Shown here piece by piece: positions 1 to 9,941 of a stretch of DNA of 16,714 bases. Within the stretch, counting starts at the first letter, position 1; the number at the start of each line of letters is the position of its first letter. Where the stretch lies: positions 117,022-133,735 of the forward strand of contig QKYT01000301.1 in NCBI GenBank assembly GCA_003550305.1, in the 5' to 3' direction. The position numbers were made by a program, and so were the translations under genes. The notes under the pieces were generated by a model. The model ran no database searches and was not told the origin of the DNA. It saw only the letters and a list, made by a program, of their open reading frames with translations. This stretch comes from Glomus cerebriforme (Eukaryota > Glomeromycota > Glomeromycetes > Glomerales > Glomeraceae).

Positions 1-9
1 TTTTCAAGA

Positions 10-37
10 GGGGTACTATGCATAGGGGGGTACTATG
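10..37. repeat. 11-bp direct repeat at left edge
   Basis: GGGGTACTATG occurs at 10-20 and again at 27-37, a 17-base period, in a locally G-rich patch that stands out from the AT-rich surroundings. It may be the end of a repeat that continues to the left of the window. Nothing here allows a family assignment. Confidence 0.5.
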
Positions 38-1425
38 GCCCGTGATATACGGTACATGTATTTTTATAATTTAAATATTTTTTTGTATTTTTTTACTATA
101 TATGAAAGTGTGATAATTTGGATAATAAATTCCTATCATTTTATTATAAAATCTTTCAGATTTCTGATTTTTTTATATTTAATTTTATATATTATTATTG
201 ACAATATTTAAGCATTTTTAATTAAATTCAATTCACCAATATTTCAAAAACTTAATTTAATTTTTTGTTATATTTTTTATTCTGAAGTAGATATTTATTG
301 CTAAATTTTCAAAAAAATAGTAAAGTATTTATGATTATAAAAGATATTAAAATGTAGCCTCGGACTACAAATTTATTTTACAATTTATACAATATAGATT
401 GGATTTATTTTAAGCATGTAACATGCATTTTTATTACTTGAGTGAAATTCTGAGTTTTTTTGTAACATACTGTACATCTTATTTTTTTTATTAATTTATT
501 AAATTATACTTTATTTGATTAGTTGATATTCATTTTCTTAATAAAATATATACTTTACTCTATTTCTGATATATATTTTATTTAATATTAATTAGTAATT
601 CATTTAAGAATCAAAGAAATTAATTAGTAAAATCTGGAAAAATCAAATATGAAAAAATTAGATTAGCACTTGAATTTTTTTCTTTAAAAGGCCGTATAAT
701 ACAAATTTTCTTTTTTATGAGAAGTATAATTTCAGTTTTTGAAATTTGTATATCATCACGTATCTAATCACATAAGATATAAATCATGTCTTTATTATAA
801 AAGAATTTAAAATTCTAGAATTTCTAAAAAAACTATAATAAATACAATAATAAAGTTCCCTAATTTTTAATATAATCAGTCTTCAATTCTTATACAAATT
901 ATGAATTAAAGAGACATTATGATTCTCATAATTATTTATTTAGAATAGTATTTAATTAGTATAATTAAATATATGACAAGAGAAATTTTTGCACTTTTTA
1001 GTTTAATATATAAAATAATATATATAATTTAAGGGCCATGATATATATTACCTAATATATCATTAATTAAAATTAATAATTTTCTCTGATTGTTATATGG
1101 ATTATGAATTAATTATTATTCTATTTTCTTATTACTGAATTATTTATTTTTCACAGTCATTTCTTTTATATATTTGAATATAATAAGCTACTATTATATA
1201 ATTATAAATTAAAAAATTGAAATTGCTCCAGACTCACAATAGTTTCCAGTTCCTAATGTAATATAAATATTGTATTTTTTTCAATATATATTAAAAATGC
1301 TGATCAAAATTATTTGAAAACATATATATAAAATATAAATAAAATTAAATTTTATAATTAATATGTTCATTTTATTTTTATTTATTAATATTTATATAAA
1401 TTATTATTTTATTTTTATTTACAAC

Positions 1426-1645
1426 TAAGGTTGCTTGCCGAAACCTAGAGATTTAGGCAAGATGGCGTTTTGCCGAAAAGTGAAATTCTGCTGAAACTAT
1501 ATTAAAGTTGTATTAAAAAACTGGTGAAACTCTGAAGAAAAACAAAATTGCCGAAACTTATTATAATTGCCGAAACTATAATAAATCTATAATAAAATTT
1601 TGATGAAACTAATCGTAGGATTTTGAAGAGGTTTAGGCAGGCAAC
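1426..1645. mobile_element. MITE-like 220-bp element with terminal inverted repeats
   Basis: The left end (1427-1446) and the reverse complement of the right end (1629-1647) match at 17 positions with two mismatches and one gap; both read roughly AAG-GTTGC-TGCC-AAACCT. The element is bounded by a 12-base direct repeat TTTATTTACAAC at 1414-1425 and 1646-1657, which would be a target-site duplication. Inside are about seven copies of a TGCCGAAACT-like word (near 1436, 1471, 1490, 1522, 1549, 1568, 1601), and the left end also folds on itself (TTGCCGAAA with TTTAGGCAA). It has no coding capacity, so it would be non-autonomous. The boundaries are tentative because the flanks are low complexity. 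Confidence 0.55.
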
Positions 1646-1730
1646 TTTATTTACAACAATAATTGCTTTAATTTTTTGGAACATATCATCAATTAATTTT
1701 TTATAATATTCTGGAAAAATATCTTTCTAT

Positions 1731-1791
1731 TAAGATTGCTTACCAAAATTAGAGAATTTTGGCAGAATAATGTATATGAAACTGCCAAAAC
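1731..1791. repeat. decayed second copy of the MITE-like repeat
   Basis: TAAGATTGCTTACC at the left end parallels TAAGGTTGCTTGCC at 1426-1439, and the match continues through AGAGA to TTTTGGCA. A further TGCCAAAACT word near 1783 matches the internal TGCCGAAACT unit. The G-to-A and C-to-T differences in several units fit decay of an old copy. No right-hand inverted repeat is visible, so it is probably truncated. Confidence 0.5.
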
Positions 1792-1811
1792 TAATTTTAC
1801 AAATCCACTCC

Positions 1812-1840
1812 AAAATGCTAAAATACTAAAATGCTAAAAT
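1812..1840. repeat. short octamer tandem array
   Basis: AAAATGCT, AAAATACT and AAAATGCT follow head to tail, then a partial fourth unit. It is a minor microsatellite-like array next to the decayed repeat copy, with no evident function. Confidence 0.5.
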
Positions 1841-3230
1841 TTAAATAACTAAAGTCATTTAAATTATTCAAATTATTTATTATTTGTAAAATAATTTATT
1901 TTGAATGATCTAAATAATTAAATTATTTAAATATTATTTAAAATATTTAAATGATCTGATTATTTTCTATTATTATTTTAACTGATATTCAAAACAATAC
2001 ATTTATATATATTATTAACTTTAGTTTTTCTGATATAAGATTTTGATTGGTAATTTTTTATTTACTATTCCAATTATATTATGTTTTTTATTAATAATAT
2101 TATACTTCTATTTTATCTCTATTTTTAATTCTAAGTTTTTATTTTTTAATAATATGCAAAAGTGCAATTTGATCAGAAAAATCATATTTGTAATTACTAT
2201 GATTTTTTCTATTAAAGATGCTAATTTTTAAACTAGTAGATTTGCATTATTTTTGAATTTATTTGGAAATCTAAATAATTGATTCTTTGAGAAGATATTA
2301 AATATGATTTTTTTACATTTTTTATAAATCTGGTTATAATTAAATAATTAAGTGATTAACCATCTCATATTATTTATTTTGATATCATATACTATTATTA
2401 TTAGAATGTTATTTGGATATGATACCAATTGAATTTCCTGTATCCTTGCTATTTTAATTATCAGTTTTAGTATCTTTATAAAGATTTTTGAACTTGTTAT
2501 TTTTAAATATTATTATATTAGTAAGAATTCAAATTTTATTAATTAATATATATTTTAAATATACTAATAGGTTTTGTTTTTTTAGTAGATAAAAATAAAG
2601 GAATTATATATTAATTATATTACATTCTATTAGAAAAATCAGAAAAACTATTTTTATAAAATATATATTGCACAATATTAGCTGATTACTTATATTTTGA
2701 TATTATATACAATAAAATATAATTAACTCATTAAAAAAAGATATTTTCTATATTTAAAATATATTGGGCAAAATAGAATTCCAATCTGTAAATTGATGGA
2801 TGGATACATTTTAACGATTATATATAAATTCAATCAATAAATTTTTTGAGATATCTTTAGATTATATTTTAATACACAATATATGTATTTATCCTCATTT
2901 TATATATGAAAAGGATTACTGTATTGTATGTCAAAATATAATCTTAGAATACCTGAAAAAAATCCTTACCTTTAATTGCCGCGAATTGGATTAAATTTTA
3001 AATTTTGTAGCTTATTGTGACATAAAATCACGTGAAGGTGAAAATTTTGTGAATATTTTAATTATATTCCTTCAAAAAATATTCCTGTACGGGACAAAAA
3101 AATGGTAAGTATTTTATTATTATTTTTTATATCAAAACAGAATAAATAATTCAATTAAATATTAATATTTTTTTAAGAATACAAATTGTTACGACTGGTG
3201 TGTAAAAGTTTGCGATTTTCTTTTTAAAAT

Positions 3231-3303
3231 CGGTCAGACAACATAGTACAACTCCATTCAATAAAGTAACGTGACCGTTAAAAAAATAGCAAGTTTACGG
3301 TCA
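3231..3303. promoter_or_regulatory. triple CGGTCA sites upstream of FHIP
   Basis: CGGTCA occurs at 3231-3236, inverted as TGACCG at 3272-3277, and direct again at 3298-3303. The last two form a 7-base inverted repeat (TGACCGT ... ACGGTCA, 18-base gap). The cluster lies 48-120 bases upstream of the FHIP ATG, in otherwise AT-rich DNA where three GC-containing hexamers are unlikely by chance. The binding factor is unknown to me. Confidence 0.45.
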
Positions 3304-3350
3304 TTAAAATTTTACTACTATATTTCCCGAATCCCGCTTACAATACGAGT

Positions 3351-6300
3351 ATGGATTATTTTAAAAATTTGAAGAGTAGAATAACGCCTCAAAAAACGCA
3401 ACCTACCCACGCCGAACAGCTTGCAAAATTTCGTAAAGCTTGGAATTATATCGAGGTGAGTGGAGGTGATTCAACTTACCTCCCGTTTTCCTTGTTAAAG
3501 CGGACAACTACTTTAACTTTTCCTTGGAACCAGTTGAAAAGATAACTCACTACGTAAAGGCTTTAAATCGCGCCTGTTGATGTAAAAATTCAGACTTATT
3601 TCAATAATGACGATAAAAAGCCCATCGCAAGCCATGTCTCCCAAACCGAAATTTCGCTACATCTCAAGACTATGGTTGACCTCCTTGCTGACGAAGGTTT
3701 AATGCTTGAAGATGTGAATACGGGTCTTTGCATGGAAGAATTCTTGAGAAACAACATTCTCAAAGAATTAGTAACACTTGCTAAACCCGATGTTCCGAAG
3801 GGTATTCGTGGTGAAATTATTAGTACTGTGGCTCAAATGATCAATTTGCTAGATGATCGGTTTTTGGTCCATAATGCAGTTCACCAACCTACCGTACAAC
3901 TTTTGCGCACGTGTGTTCACGATGAAGGTGAAAGATACGACGAAAAATTGGTGGACCTGATGTACACTATTTGCTCTAAAATTCATGCATTCCCCGACCT
4001 TTTGAATATTTTTTTCCACGATACCCATTGGCTTACTACACCTTTTAAGGCCTATATAAAAAAAGAAGCTGGCCAAGCAAGTTTCTCATCAAGTAGTAGT
4101 CAGGATGGAAATTTTGACGATGGGGCTTCAATATCAACTAATGTAACTACTTCAGCTACAAAAACTACGGAGTTTACTGAGGAACCAGAAAAACCAGAAT
4201 ATGAATTTTTACTATTCTCATATTTATTACAATTTCTTCATAGAGAAGGTAAGAGCGGTGAGTATGCAAGATATGGTCTACTTTTTATTATAGAACTTGC
4301 TGAGGGTCAATTAGGCGATTTTATTCTCGAAAGCGACTTCGCTACAATTATGGCTGCGGGATTGGGTGCTCTTTACTCTCAATTACCTCGAAAATTGATG
4401 GTGAAAAGTTCAAGTGGTGGCTTGACAAACGCCACTTTATTAGGATTTGGAGATAACACACATGCTGAGTTAGAACGGTTGCGTTCTGGTGGTATTGAGG
4501 TTTCTTCATCACCTGTTTTTAAAAGCCAATTAGATTCATTCTTAAAGTTGTTGGAATTTTGTCAGGACGTATTAAACATATGCCCTAATGTAGATATTTC
4601 TATAGAATTGCTTAAGAGTGTAAAAACAAACTTCCTTGAAAACATTTTATATCCATCAATTCTAGAATGTTCCGATACCGATGGTTCAGCTGTCGCTGTA
4701 ATTTCATATATTGATATTATCATGCAAACTTTGAATCAAGAAGAATTAGTGGATGTTGTAGTAGGATTCCTAATGGATTCCGATGGTGATGATGAAGAAT
4801 TTTGGAAACAAACTACCACAACGAGCAAAATGTCAAAGCGACAAAGTACAATTAATTTGTTTGAAGGCATCGAAAACAATCAAATTAAATCGTCTCCTTA
4901 TTTTATTTCTACGGGTCGATTTACTCTTAAAGATCTTATTTTTTCGCGCCTTCGTTCTTCTTCACAACAAGCTGTTATTGCAACCCTAAAACTTCTTCAT
5001 ACAGTTATCTCTAAACACTGTAGGTATTCTTTGAAATTATTAAATATTGAATTAGATGAGAATGCTACGTGTTTTCCTAGACCAAATTATTTGATGGAAA
5101 ATTCATGTAATGTTGAACAACATGGTTCTATCAGCTCTGGCCAACCAAAACTTACAACAATTAGTCATCATTTGAGAGAATTGGATCTTTTCTTTGATTT
5201 AATTTCTGCTATTGATCCAACTCAGAACATGGAAATCTTCACTAATGGATACGATTCCTATGTTCGTGATGCTGAAATGATTATAGAGGCGGATAGATGT
5301 TATATTAATGGTCAGGATGTGGAGTGGACAGAAGATGGACCTATCAGACCAAAATCCAACAAATCGAATAGGCAAAGGTTATTGACTTATAGTCATGGAA
5401 AGGGTGGAAAGAAAGGTGCATATAAAGGCATATCTGCAGTACCCAAACATCGTTTGGTTCCTACTAATCCTGGAGATTCTCTTTTACAAATTCTTGTTGG
5501 CACTCTTTCTAATTTTTTTGCTCATTCACCCGAGCTAAATTTAACCTTAACTGGTGTATTGTCTGCTTTAGCTGTTTGTCCCTATAGATCATTAGAAGGT
5601 TGGCTTGTATTTAGTGGTGTTGATAGATTAGATAGTCGACGTGAGTCTTCAATGAAGGATATTGAAAACCTTCAGTATGAACCAAGAAATTTAGAATCAT
5701 CGCTTGGTATCAATAATCATGGAAGTCATTCTATTTCTGATGGCGATGATAAAGCTATAGATGATTTTAATGAAGATGATGATCGTTCTGTTGATTATAA
5801 TGCCGATAAAAGTCCATCTGCTGCAAAAGCAATTGGTGCTACACCAATGTGGACAAATTTTCCACCATTTTTCACTATTTTTAAAACTCTAACACAACAA
5901 GTTGATTATTATCGAAGTGAAATTGATGGATTTAATCAGTATCTTGAAGATAGAAGGAATGGTTTACTAGATGCGGATGATGAGATTGATGAAAATTTCT
6001 TTAAACAACAACCCTCATTTCTTCCTTCACGTACTCCAACTAAGAAGTCACCGACTCCTAGTTCATCTAGCCAATCGTCAAGGGCTCGCAGAAACACTAC
6101 TCATTCTTCTTCTTCACCTAATCATACTCCTAGAAGGACGAATTCATTATCACGAGCAGAATCATCAATGGGTTCGGCAATTAATTCACCTTTATCTTCT
6201 TTCTCCAAGTCATCTCCTGCATCATCTTCGAATATCAGTACACCTCTCTCGACACATTTTAGAAAGACTGAAAATATCAAAATTCAACCACTATTTCCCA

Positions 6301-6539
6301 CACATTTTGTAAATGAAGAAGAAGAAGAAGATTCTATCGATTATGGGGATGAAGAAGATGAAGATGGATTTGCATCTAGGAAACAGACTAGAACTAAAAC
6401 GAAAGAACCAAAACCTAAGGAGATCACATTAAGCACACTTCTAAATAATGTTGTCATTTTAGAGGAAGCTATTAAAGAATTAGTGGCAATAGTACAAGTT
6501 AGAAGAAGTCTAGGTGTCGATGAAGTTAGATATTTGTAG
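3351..6539 (+). CDS. FHIP: FHIP / RAI16-like protein (FTS-Hook-interacting protein)
   Basis: Two exons, 3351-3455 and 3594-6539, with one 138-base intron (GTGAGT donor, TTCAG acceptor, phase 0), encode about 1016 residues. FHIP family proteins are part of the FTS-Hook-FHIP complex, which couples early endosomes to dynein in fungi and animals. Visible signature: an N-terminal F-x-K-A-W-NYIE helix across the splice junction, equivalent to the animal HW-x-I-x-YYIE; a TGLCMEEFL segment near residue 80; the RAI16-like helical core; SPELNLTLTGVLS and PYRSLEGWL near residues 680-710; and a conserved last helix of about 35 residues ending VRRSLGVDEVRYL. Low-complexity inserts lie near 197-236 (Ser/Thr-rich), and a Ser-rich then Asp/Glu-rich stretch precedes the last helix. 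The first ATG is used; reading on without splicing stops at 3545. An AATAAA lies at 6642-6647. The family call is firm; the cargo role is inferred from the family. Confidence 0.9.
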
Positions 6540-6706
6540 TATTGAAGATGTTTTTATATTATTTATTTGGCAGGATGTTATTTTTTACTTATATAAAGTT
6601 TCATATCATTGTCATTACAAATTTATATTCGGATTATGTATAATAAAAGTAGTATTGTATTATCAAAAATAACATTACTTGCTATATATTAATCGCGTTA
6701 ACATTA

Positions 6707-6768
6707 CACGTGCAATAGTATTTGGCTGCGCCGCTGCGGCAGTCGGTCTTTTGATGTAAGTACACGTG
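6707..6768. promoter_or_regulatory. paired CACGTG E-boxes flanking a GC-rich palindrome
   Basis: CACGTG occurs at 6707-6712 and 6763-6768, both within ACACGTG. Between them GCCGCTGCGGC (around 6730-6740) is a perfect odd palindrome, unusually GC-rich for this window. CACGTG is the usual site of bHLH factors such as Cbf1 or Pho4 types. The pair is 356-417 bases upstream of the GATA-SET ATG and about 170-230 bases beyond the FHIP stop, so assignment to the downstream gene is likely but not certain. Confidence 0.4.
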
Positions 6769-6893
6769 ATTTGTATTTCATATATAAGATATCATTTTTG
6801 AGGTTCAGAATTCATCTCAACTTGAATTTGTTCGAAATTTCAATGCAAGACTTTTTTCGTCTGAGCCCCAGATAATTGATTTACAGTCTCATT

Positions 6894-7119
6894 ACGCGAA
6901 AAAAAACGTGTTTTTTGTTTTTATTATAAATATTTGAAGGTTAATATTTTTAAAAAAAGTATAAAATGGTTGAATGTAGAAGTGTGAAAACTATATAATA
7001 TATAATATTACTTTAAAGTTCGAATATAATTTTTTCTCACATTTTCGTTGCATATATCATATATTATATTTTGAAGCTTTTTAAAACTTCTTGGAATTGA
7101 AATAAATTTTAGAACGCGT
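6894..7119. promoter_or_regulatory. MBF/E2F-like elements upstream of the GATA-SET gene
   Basis: ACGCGAAAA at 6894-6902 matches the core of fungal MBF and animal E2F sites (CGCGAAA). ACGCGT, the MluI cell-cycle box, lies at 7114-7119, five bases before the ATG at 7124. The same two kinds of element recur before the coiled-coil gene. Function is inferred from sequence only, and the site next to the ATG could simply be leader sequence. Confidence 0.35.
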
Positions 7120-7123
7120 AGCA

Positions 7124-9639
7124 ATGGGCAAAGTAAAGGTACTTCGCACACAATATAACACTCGATCTGCAAGAAGAACAATACCTACCCCCGAATCTTC
7201 CAGCCAACCTGATACGCCAGAAGGTGCTTCTCAAATCATAAATGTTACCCAACGAACCGTAGTTAGTGATTCAACTATATCTACACCTGAACCCTCAGCA
7301 CAAGAGTCGACAGGAGAAACTGTACAATCTGTAAGAGTTGTTATAACTACGGCAACAGCTACTTCAACAGCCATTTCAGACCGGATATGCGGCAATCCTA
7401 ACTGTCAAACAAGAGAACCATCAGCTTGGAGAAGAGATCTTGCTGGCACTGGATGGCTTTGTAACGCATGTGGTTTATTGTATGTAGGAATATTATATGC
7501 ATTATACGTTTCTTTCATAACAAATATACAAAGTTAAAAATCGTTAATTTGTTTTTACAGCGTACGAGCTCGAGGTTTTCATCGACCCAAAGATGTATGT
7601 TTAGCATCAGCGGCAAAGGTACATTAAAGTTTAATGATGTTTATATCTGTAGAACTTCAAAAGTCTCTAATTTAATTTGTATCCCATGATGTTTAGTTAC
7701 AAGCAATGTATAGTAACTCGCAATCTATAAAACCGCAAAAGAGCACAAAACGGCGTAGGGTGAGCATTAAAATATTAATGATTACAAAGAAAATAATAAC
7801 GCAGGATATAAATCACAATTATTTATGTAAAAATTTTCTCGCTGATTTTAGCCTCGAAATAATAGTGATGGTTCTGATAACGACTATGAAACACAACCAT
7901 CAACAATCGCACAAACGACAGAGCTATCTCGTACTGATGAAGACGTTGTGATGTCAGAAGCATCAACATCAGAACCAGAATCTATGAATGATCCAAGCAA
8001 TATCAAAAATGAAAAACGTCCGTGGGAAAAGAAAATATATTTGAATTGCGGTCTATATTCTGTTGATCTTAAGCACGAAGATTTACCAAAAAGACGTAAT
8101 AAGGGCAAACAAAAGGAAAGGTCGACTGAAATGCTTCCCCTTCCAATACAGTACGGCACGTTTCTTATAACAGAAGAAAGAAATTTTCGCTTGCCTTGGG
8201 ATATAATGACCGCTCATAAGCAGGGAATACTAAAAAGACGTCCTGCACTATATAAGAAAATCCCATGCAGTAAGTTGTTATAATCTGTTTATGACTGGTT
8301 ATGCTTTTAATGATAATCGGCGCATTTCAAATATCTTTCAATAGATATATTCATTGAACGTAGACGCAAGCATGAAAAGCCTGTAGTTTGTCAATGCATC
8401 CCACCTAGTGATGGTGGCATTGGATGCACTGAAGAGTGTTATAATCGGTATTTATCACTTCTCATAAGCTCGATTTCAAAAAAAAAAAATGTTATTCACT
8501 TGTAAATCTTCATTTTTTATAGTGTGATGTTCTATGAATGTTCTCCTAAAGATTGCCCGTGCAAAGATAAGTGTTCCAATCAACGGTTCCAAAAGAAGGA
8601 GCGTGTAAAGGAACTTGAGGTGATTGAGGTATTTAATATTCTAATATTCCATTCCAAGTAAATTCCTGTACACGTATGAGTATACATTATATTTATATCA
8701 TATATAAATCTTAGACACCGAACAAAGGATTTGGTCTTCGCACAAAAGTGCCTGTCAGAAAAGGTCAATTAATAATAGAATATCGTGGTGAAGTAATTTC
8801 ACACGAAACAGCAATGCAACGAATGGAAACATTATACAAAAATAGAAGACACTCGTACTTTTTGGATTACGAAAAGGGCGAAGTTCTTGATGGAGGTTCA
8901 CGTGGCACAGAAGCTAGATTTATCAATCATAGGTAAATCAATTTTTTTTTTAAAAAAAAAGACTTAATAATTTATTAACAACCTTTAATATTTATAAATT
9001 TAAGCTGTGCACCGAACTGCCATATCGAGAAATGGTACTAATTTGTTTTCTGATGTTGTTAAGTTGGTTATGTTTATTTGTGATATTAATGTATATTTAT
9101 AAACAGGCGAGCTCCACAAGGCGAGCTTTTCGTCGGCGTATTCGCATCAAGAAATATAGCGGCAAGAACCGAACTGACGTACGATTACAACTTTTCAAAG
9201 TTCGGTGGTGCGGAAGAGCAGTTATGTTATTGCGGAACATCTACCTGTCGCGGTTTAATGGGCTCCAAACGGGGCCAAAAGGAGTCCATCAAACCCCTAA
9301 AGAAGAAAGTGAAAGTCAGTGACATTTAAAAAGATCAAAATTTGTCTTAATCTCTAATTTATAAATATCCTAATTTTACAGGAAGCTCCCATAGCTGCAA
9401 TATATTCACCGCTCTCACCGAAAGGCCAGTCGGCCGAAACATCGGCTCAAGAAAGTTCCAAAGAGGAATCATTTGCGGGACTTTTGTCCGATGGATCACT
9501 TTCACCAGTTGATTCATCATTGGCTGCGACACCAACCGGGTCGTCACCTTCCATATCTCCATCCACCGTAAGCAATCCATTATTACTTGTTGTGGATATG
9601 CTTGAGGAAGATATGCTTGATGACCTAATGGAATTGTAA
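7124..9639 (+). CDS. GATA-type zinc finger / SET-domain histone methyltransferase fusion
   Basis: Ten exons: 7124-7479, 7561-7618, 7697-7759, 7852-8269, 8345-8447, 8523-8628, 8715-8932, 9005-9034, 9107-9314, 9382-9639. All phases agree and give about 605 residues. Residues 1-85 are Ser/Thr/Pro-rich. A GATA-like finger spans 89-132 (C89, C94, C113, C116, with CNACGL and a basic tail ending in GFHRP). A basic linker follows, then an AWS zinc cluster (C314, C316, C326, C330, C339, C344, C346, C350), SET (about 367-483: GFGLRT, NHSC at 439-442, ELTYDYNF at 473-480) and post-SET (C491, C493, C498). AWS-SET-postSET is the layout of ASH1/NSD/SET2 H3K36 methyltransferases, so nucleosomal H3K36 is the inferred substrate, with S-adenosylmethionine as methyl donor. 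No SRI, WW, PHD, bromo or BAH domain is present. The tail is Ser/Pro-rich and ends in an acidic amphipathic segment. The exon 9 donor may instead be at 9309, which would remove two residues. Confidence 0.9.
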
Positions 9640-9859
9640 GGCCAAGTCATAAGTAAAAAAAATAAAATAAACAAATAAAAAATTTAAAAATTTACAAAAT
9701 GAAAAAAAAAATTGTCAATTTAAATCAATATTATAGTGAAAAAATATATATATATATATTTTTGCAGGAGGGGAAACATATTTTGTATTAATATTTTTTG
9801 ATTAAATATTCCGAGATTCCCATAAATTTCCGTGAATTACAGATTGTAAATATAAGTCA
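9640..9859. other. 3' flank of the GATA-SET gene
   Basis: Contains AATAAA at 9661-9666, 22 bases after the stop, as a likely poly(A) signal, and a TA dinucleotide run near 9745-9760. I see no gene in it. Confidence 0.55.
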
Positions 9860-9941
9860 TTTTTTCGCGTCTTTTTACGCGTTTTCCTTCTTACTAAAAC
9901 TTTAAAAGGAAAAGAAAAAACCGAACTCGGTTTTTCATTGG
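9860..9941. promoter_or_regulatory. MBF/E2F-like cluster, palindrome and CCAAT box before the coiled-coil gene
   Basis: TTTTTTCGCG at 9860-9869 (E2F/MBF-like) is followed by ACGCGT at 9877-9882 (MluI cell-cycle box). A perfect 9-base inverted repeat, AAAAACCGA-AC-TCGGTTTTT, lies at 9916-9935, and an ATTGG (CCAAT on the other strand) at 9937-9941. All sit 60-141 bases before the ATG at 10001. In yeasts such boxes drive G1/S transcription, so cell-cycle expression of the next gene is a reasonable inference. Confidence 0.45.

Larger units (their letters stand above)
1..3230. other. AT-rich gene-poor intergenic region
   Basis: About 3.2 kb of strongly AT-rich, low-complexity DNA. No open frame shows conserved-looking protein, codon structure or splice-consistent exons; the longest frames are Phe/Ile/Asn-rich as expected from AT-biased noise. 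It holds the repeats listed separately (1426-1645, 1731-1791), an 11-base direct repeat near the left edge, a short octamer array near 1812-1840 and several small palindromes. A CACGTG hexamer lies at 3029-3034. The right end passes into the FHIP promoter. I see no tRNA or rRNA. Confidence 0.75.
6540..7123. other. FHIP 3' end and promoter of the GATA-SET gene
   Basis: This gap of 584 bases holds the presumed FHIP poly(A) signal (AATAAA, 6642-6647), two CACGTG boxes flanking a GC-rich palindrome, an ACGCGAAAA element, a TATAAAA at 6960-6966 and an ACGCGT just before the next ATG. A short GC-rich open stretch (6691-6756) ends at a GTAAGT donor-like site but has no ATG. I see no convincing gene. 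Confidence 0.6.

Noticed and set aside
1502..1684. A minus-strand frame of 60 codons.
   Set aside because: It lies largely inside the MITE-like element and is explained by its repeats.
2043..2231. A 62-codon hydrophobic frame in the AT-rich flank.
   Set aside because: It starts at TTG, is Phe/Ile/Leu/Asn-rich as expected from AT-rich noise, and has no motif or splice context.
3351..3545. A 64-codon stand-alone small protein.
   Set aside because: It is FHIP exon 1 read through its intron; splicing at 3456 gives the family-like continuation.
4783..4989. Out-of-frame plus-strand frames within FHIP (also 5971-6312).
   Set aside because: They overlap a clearly conserved coding frame and reflect GAT/GAA and Ser-codon bias.
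7468..7951. Small plus-strand frames between the GATA finger and the SET domain.
   Set aside because: They are unspliced readings of exons 2-4 and their introns in other frames.
9359..9674. Two minus-strand frames over the last GATA-SET exon.
   Set aside because: They are antisense shadows of the Ser-rich coding exon, without independent features.
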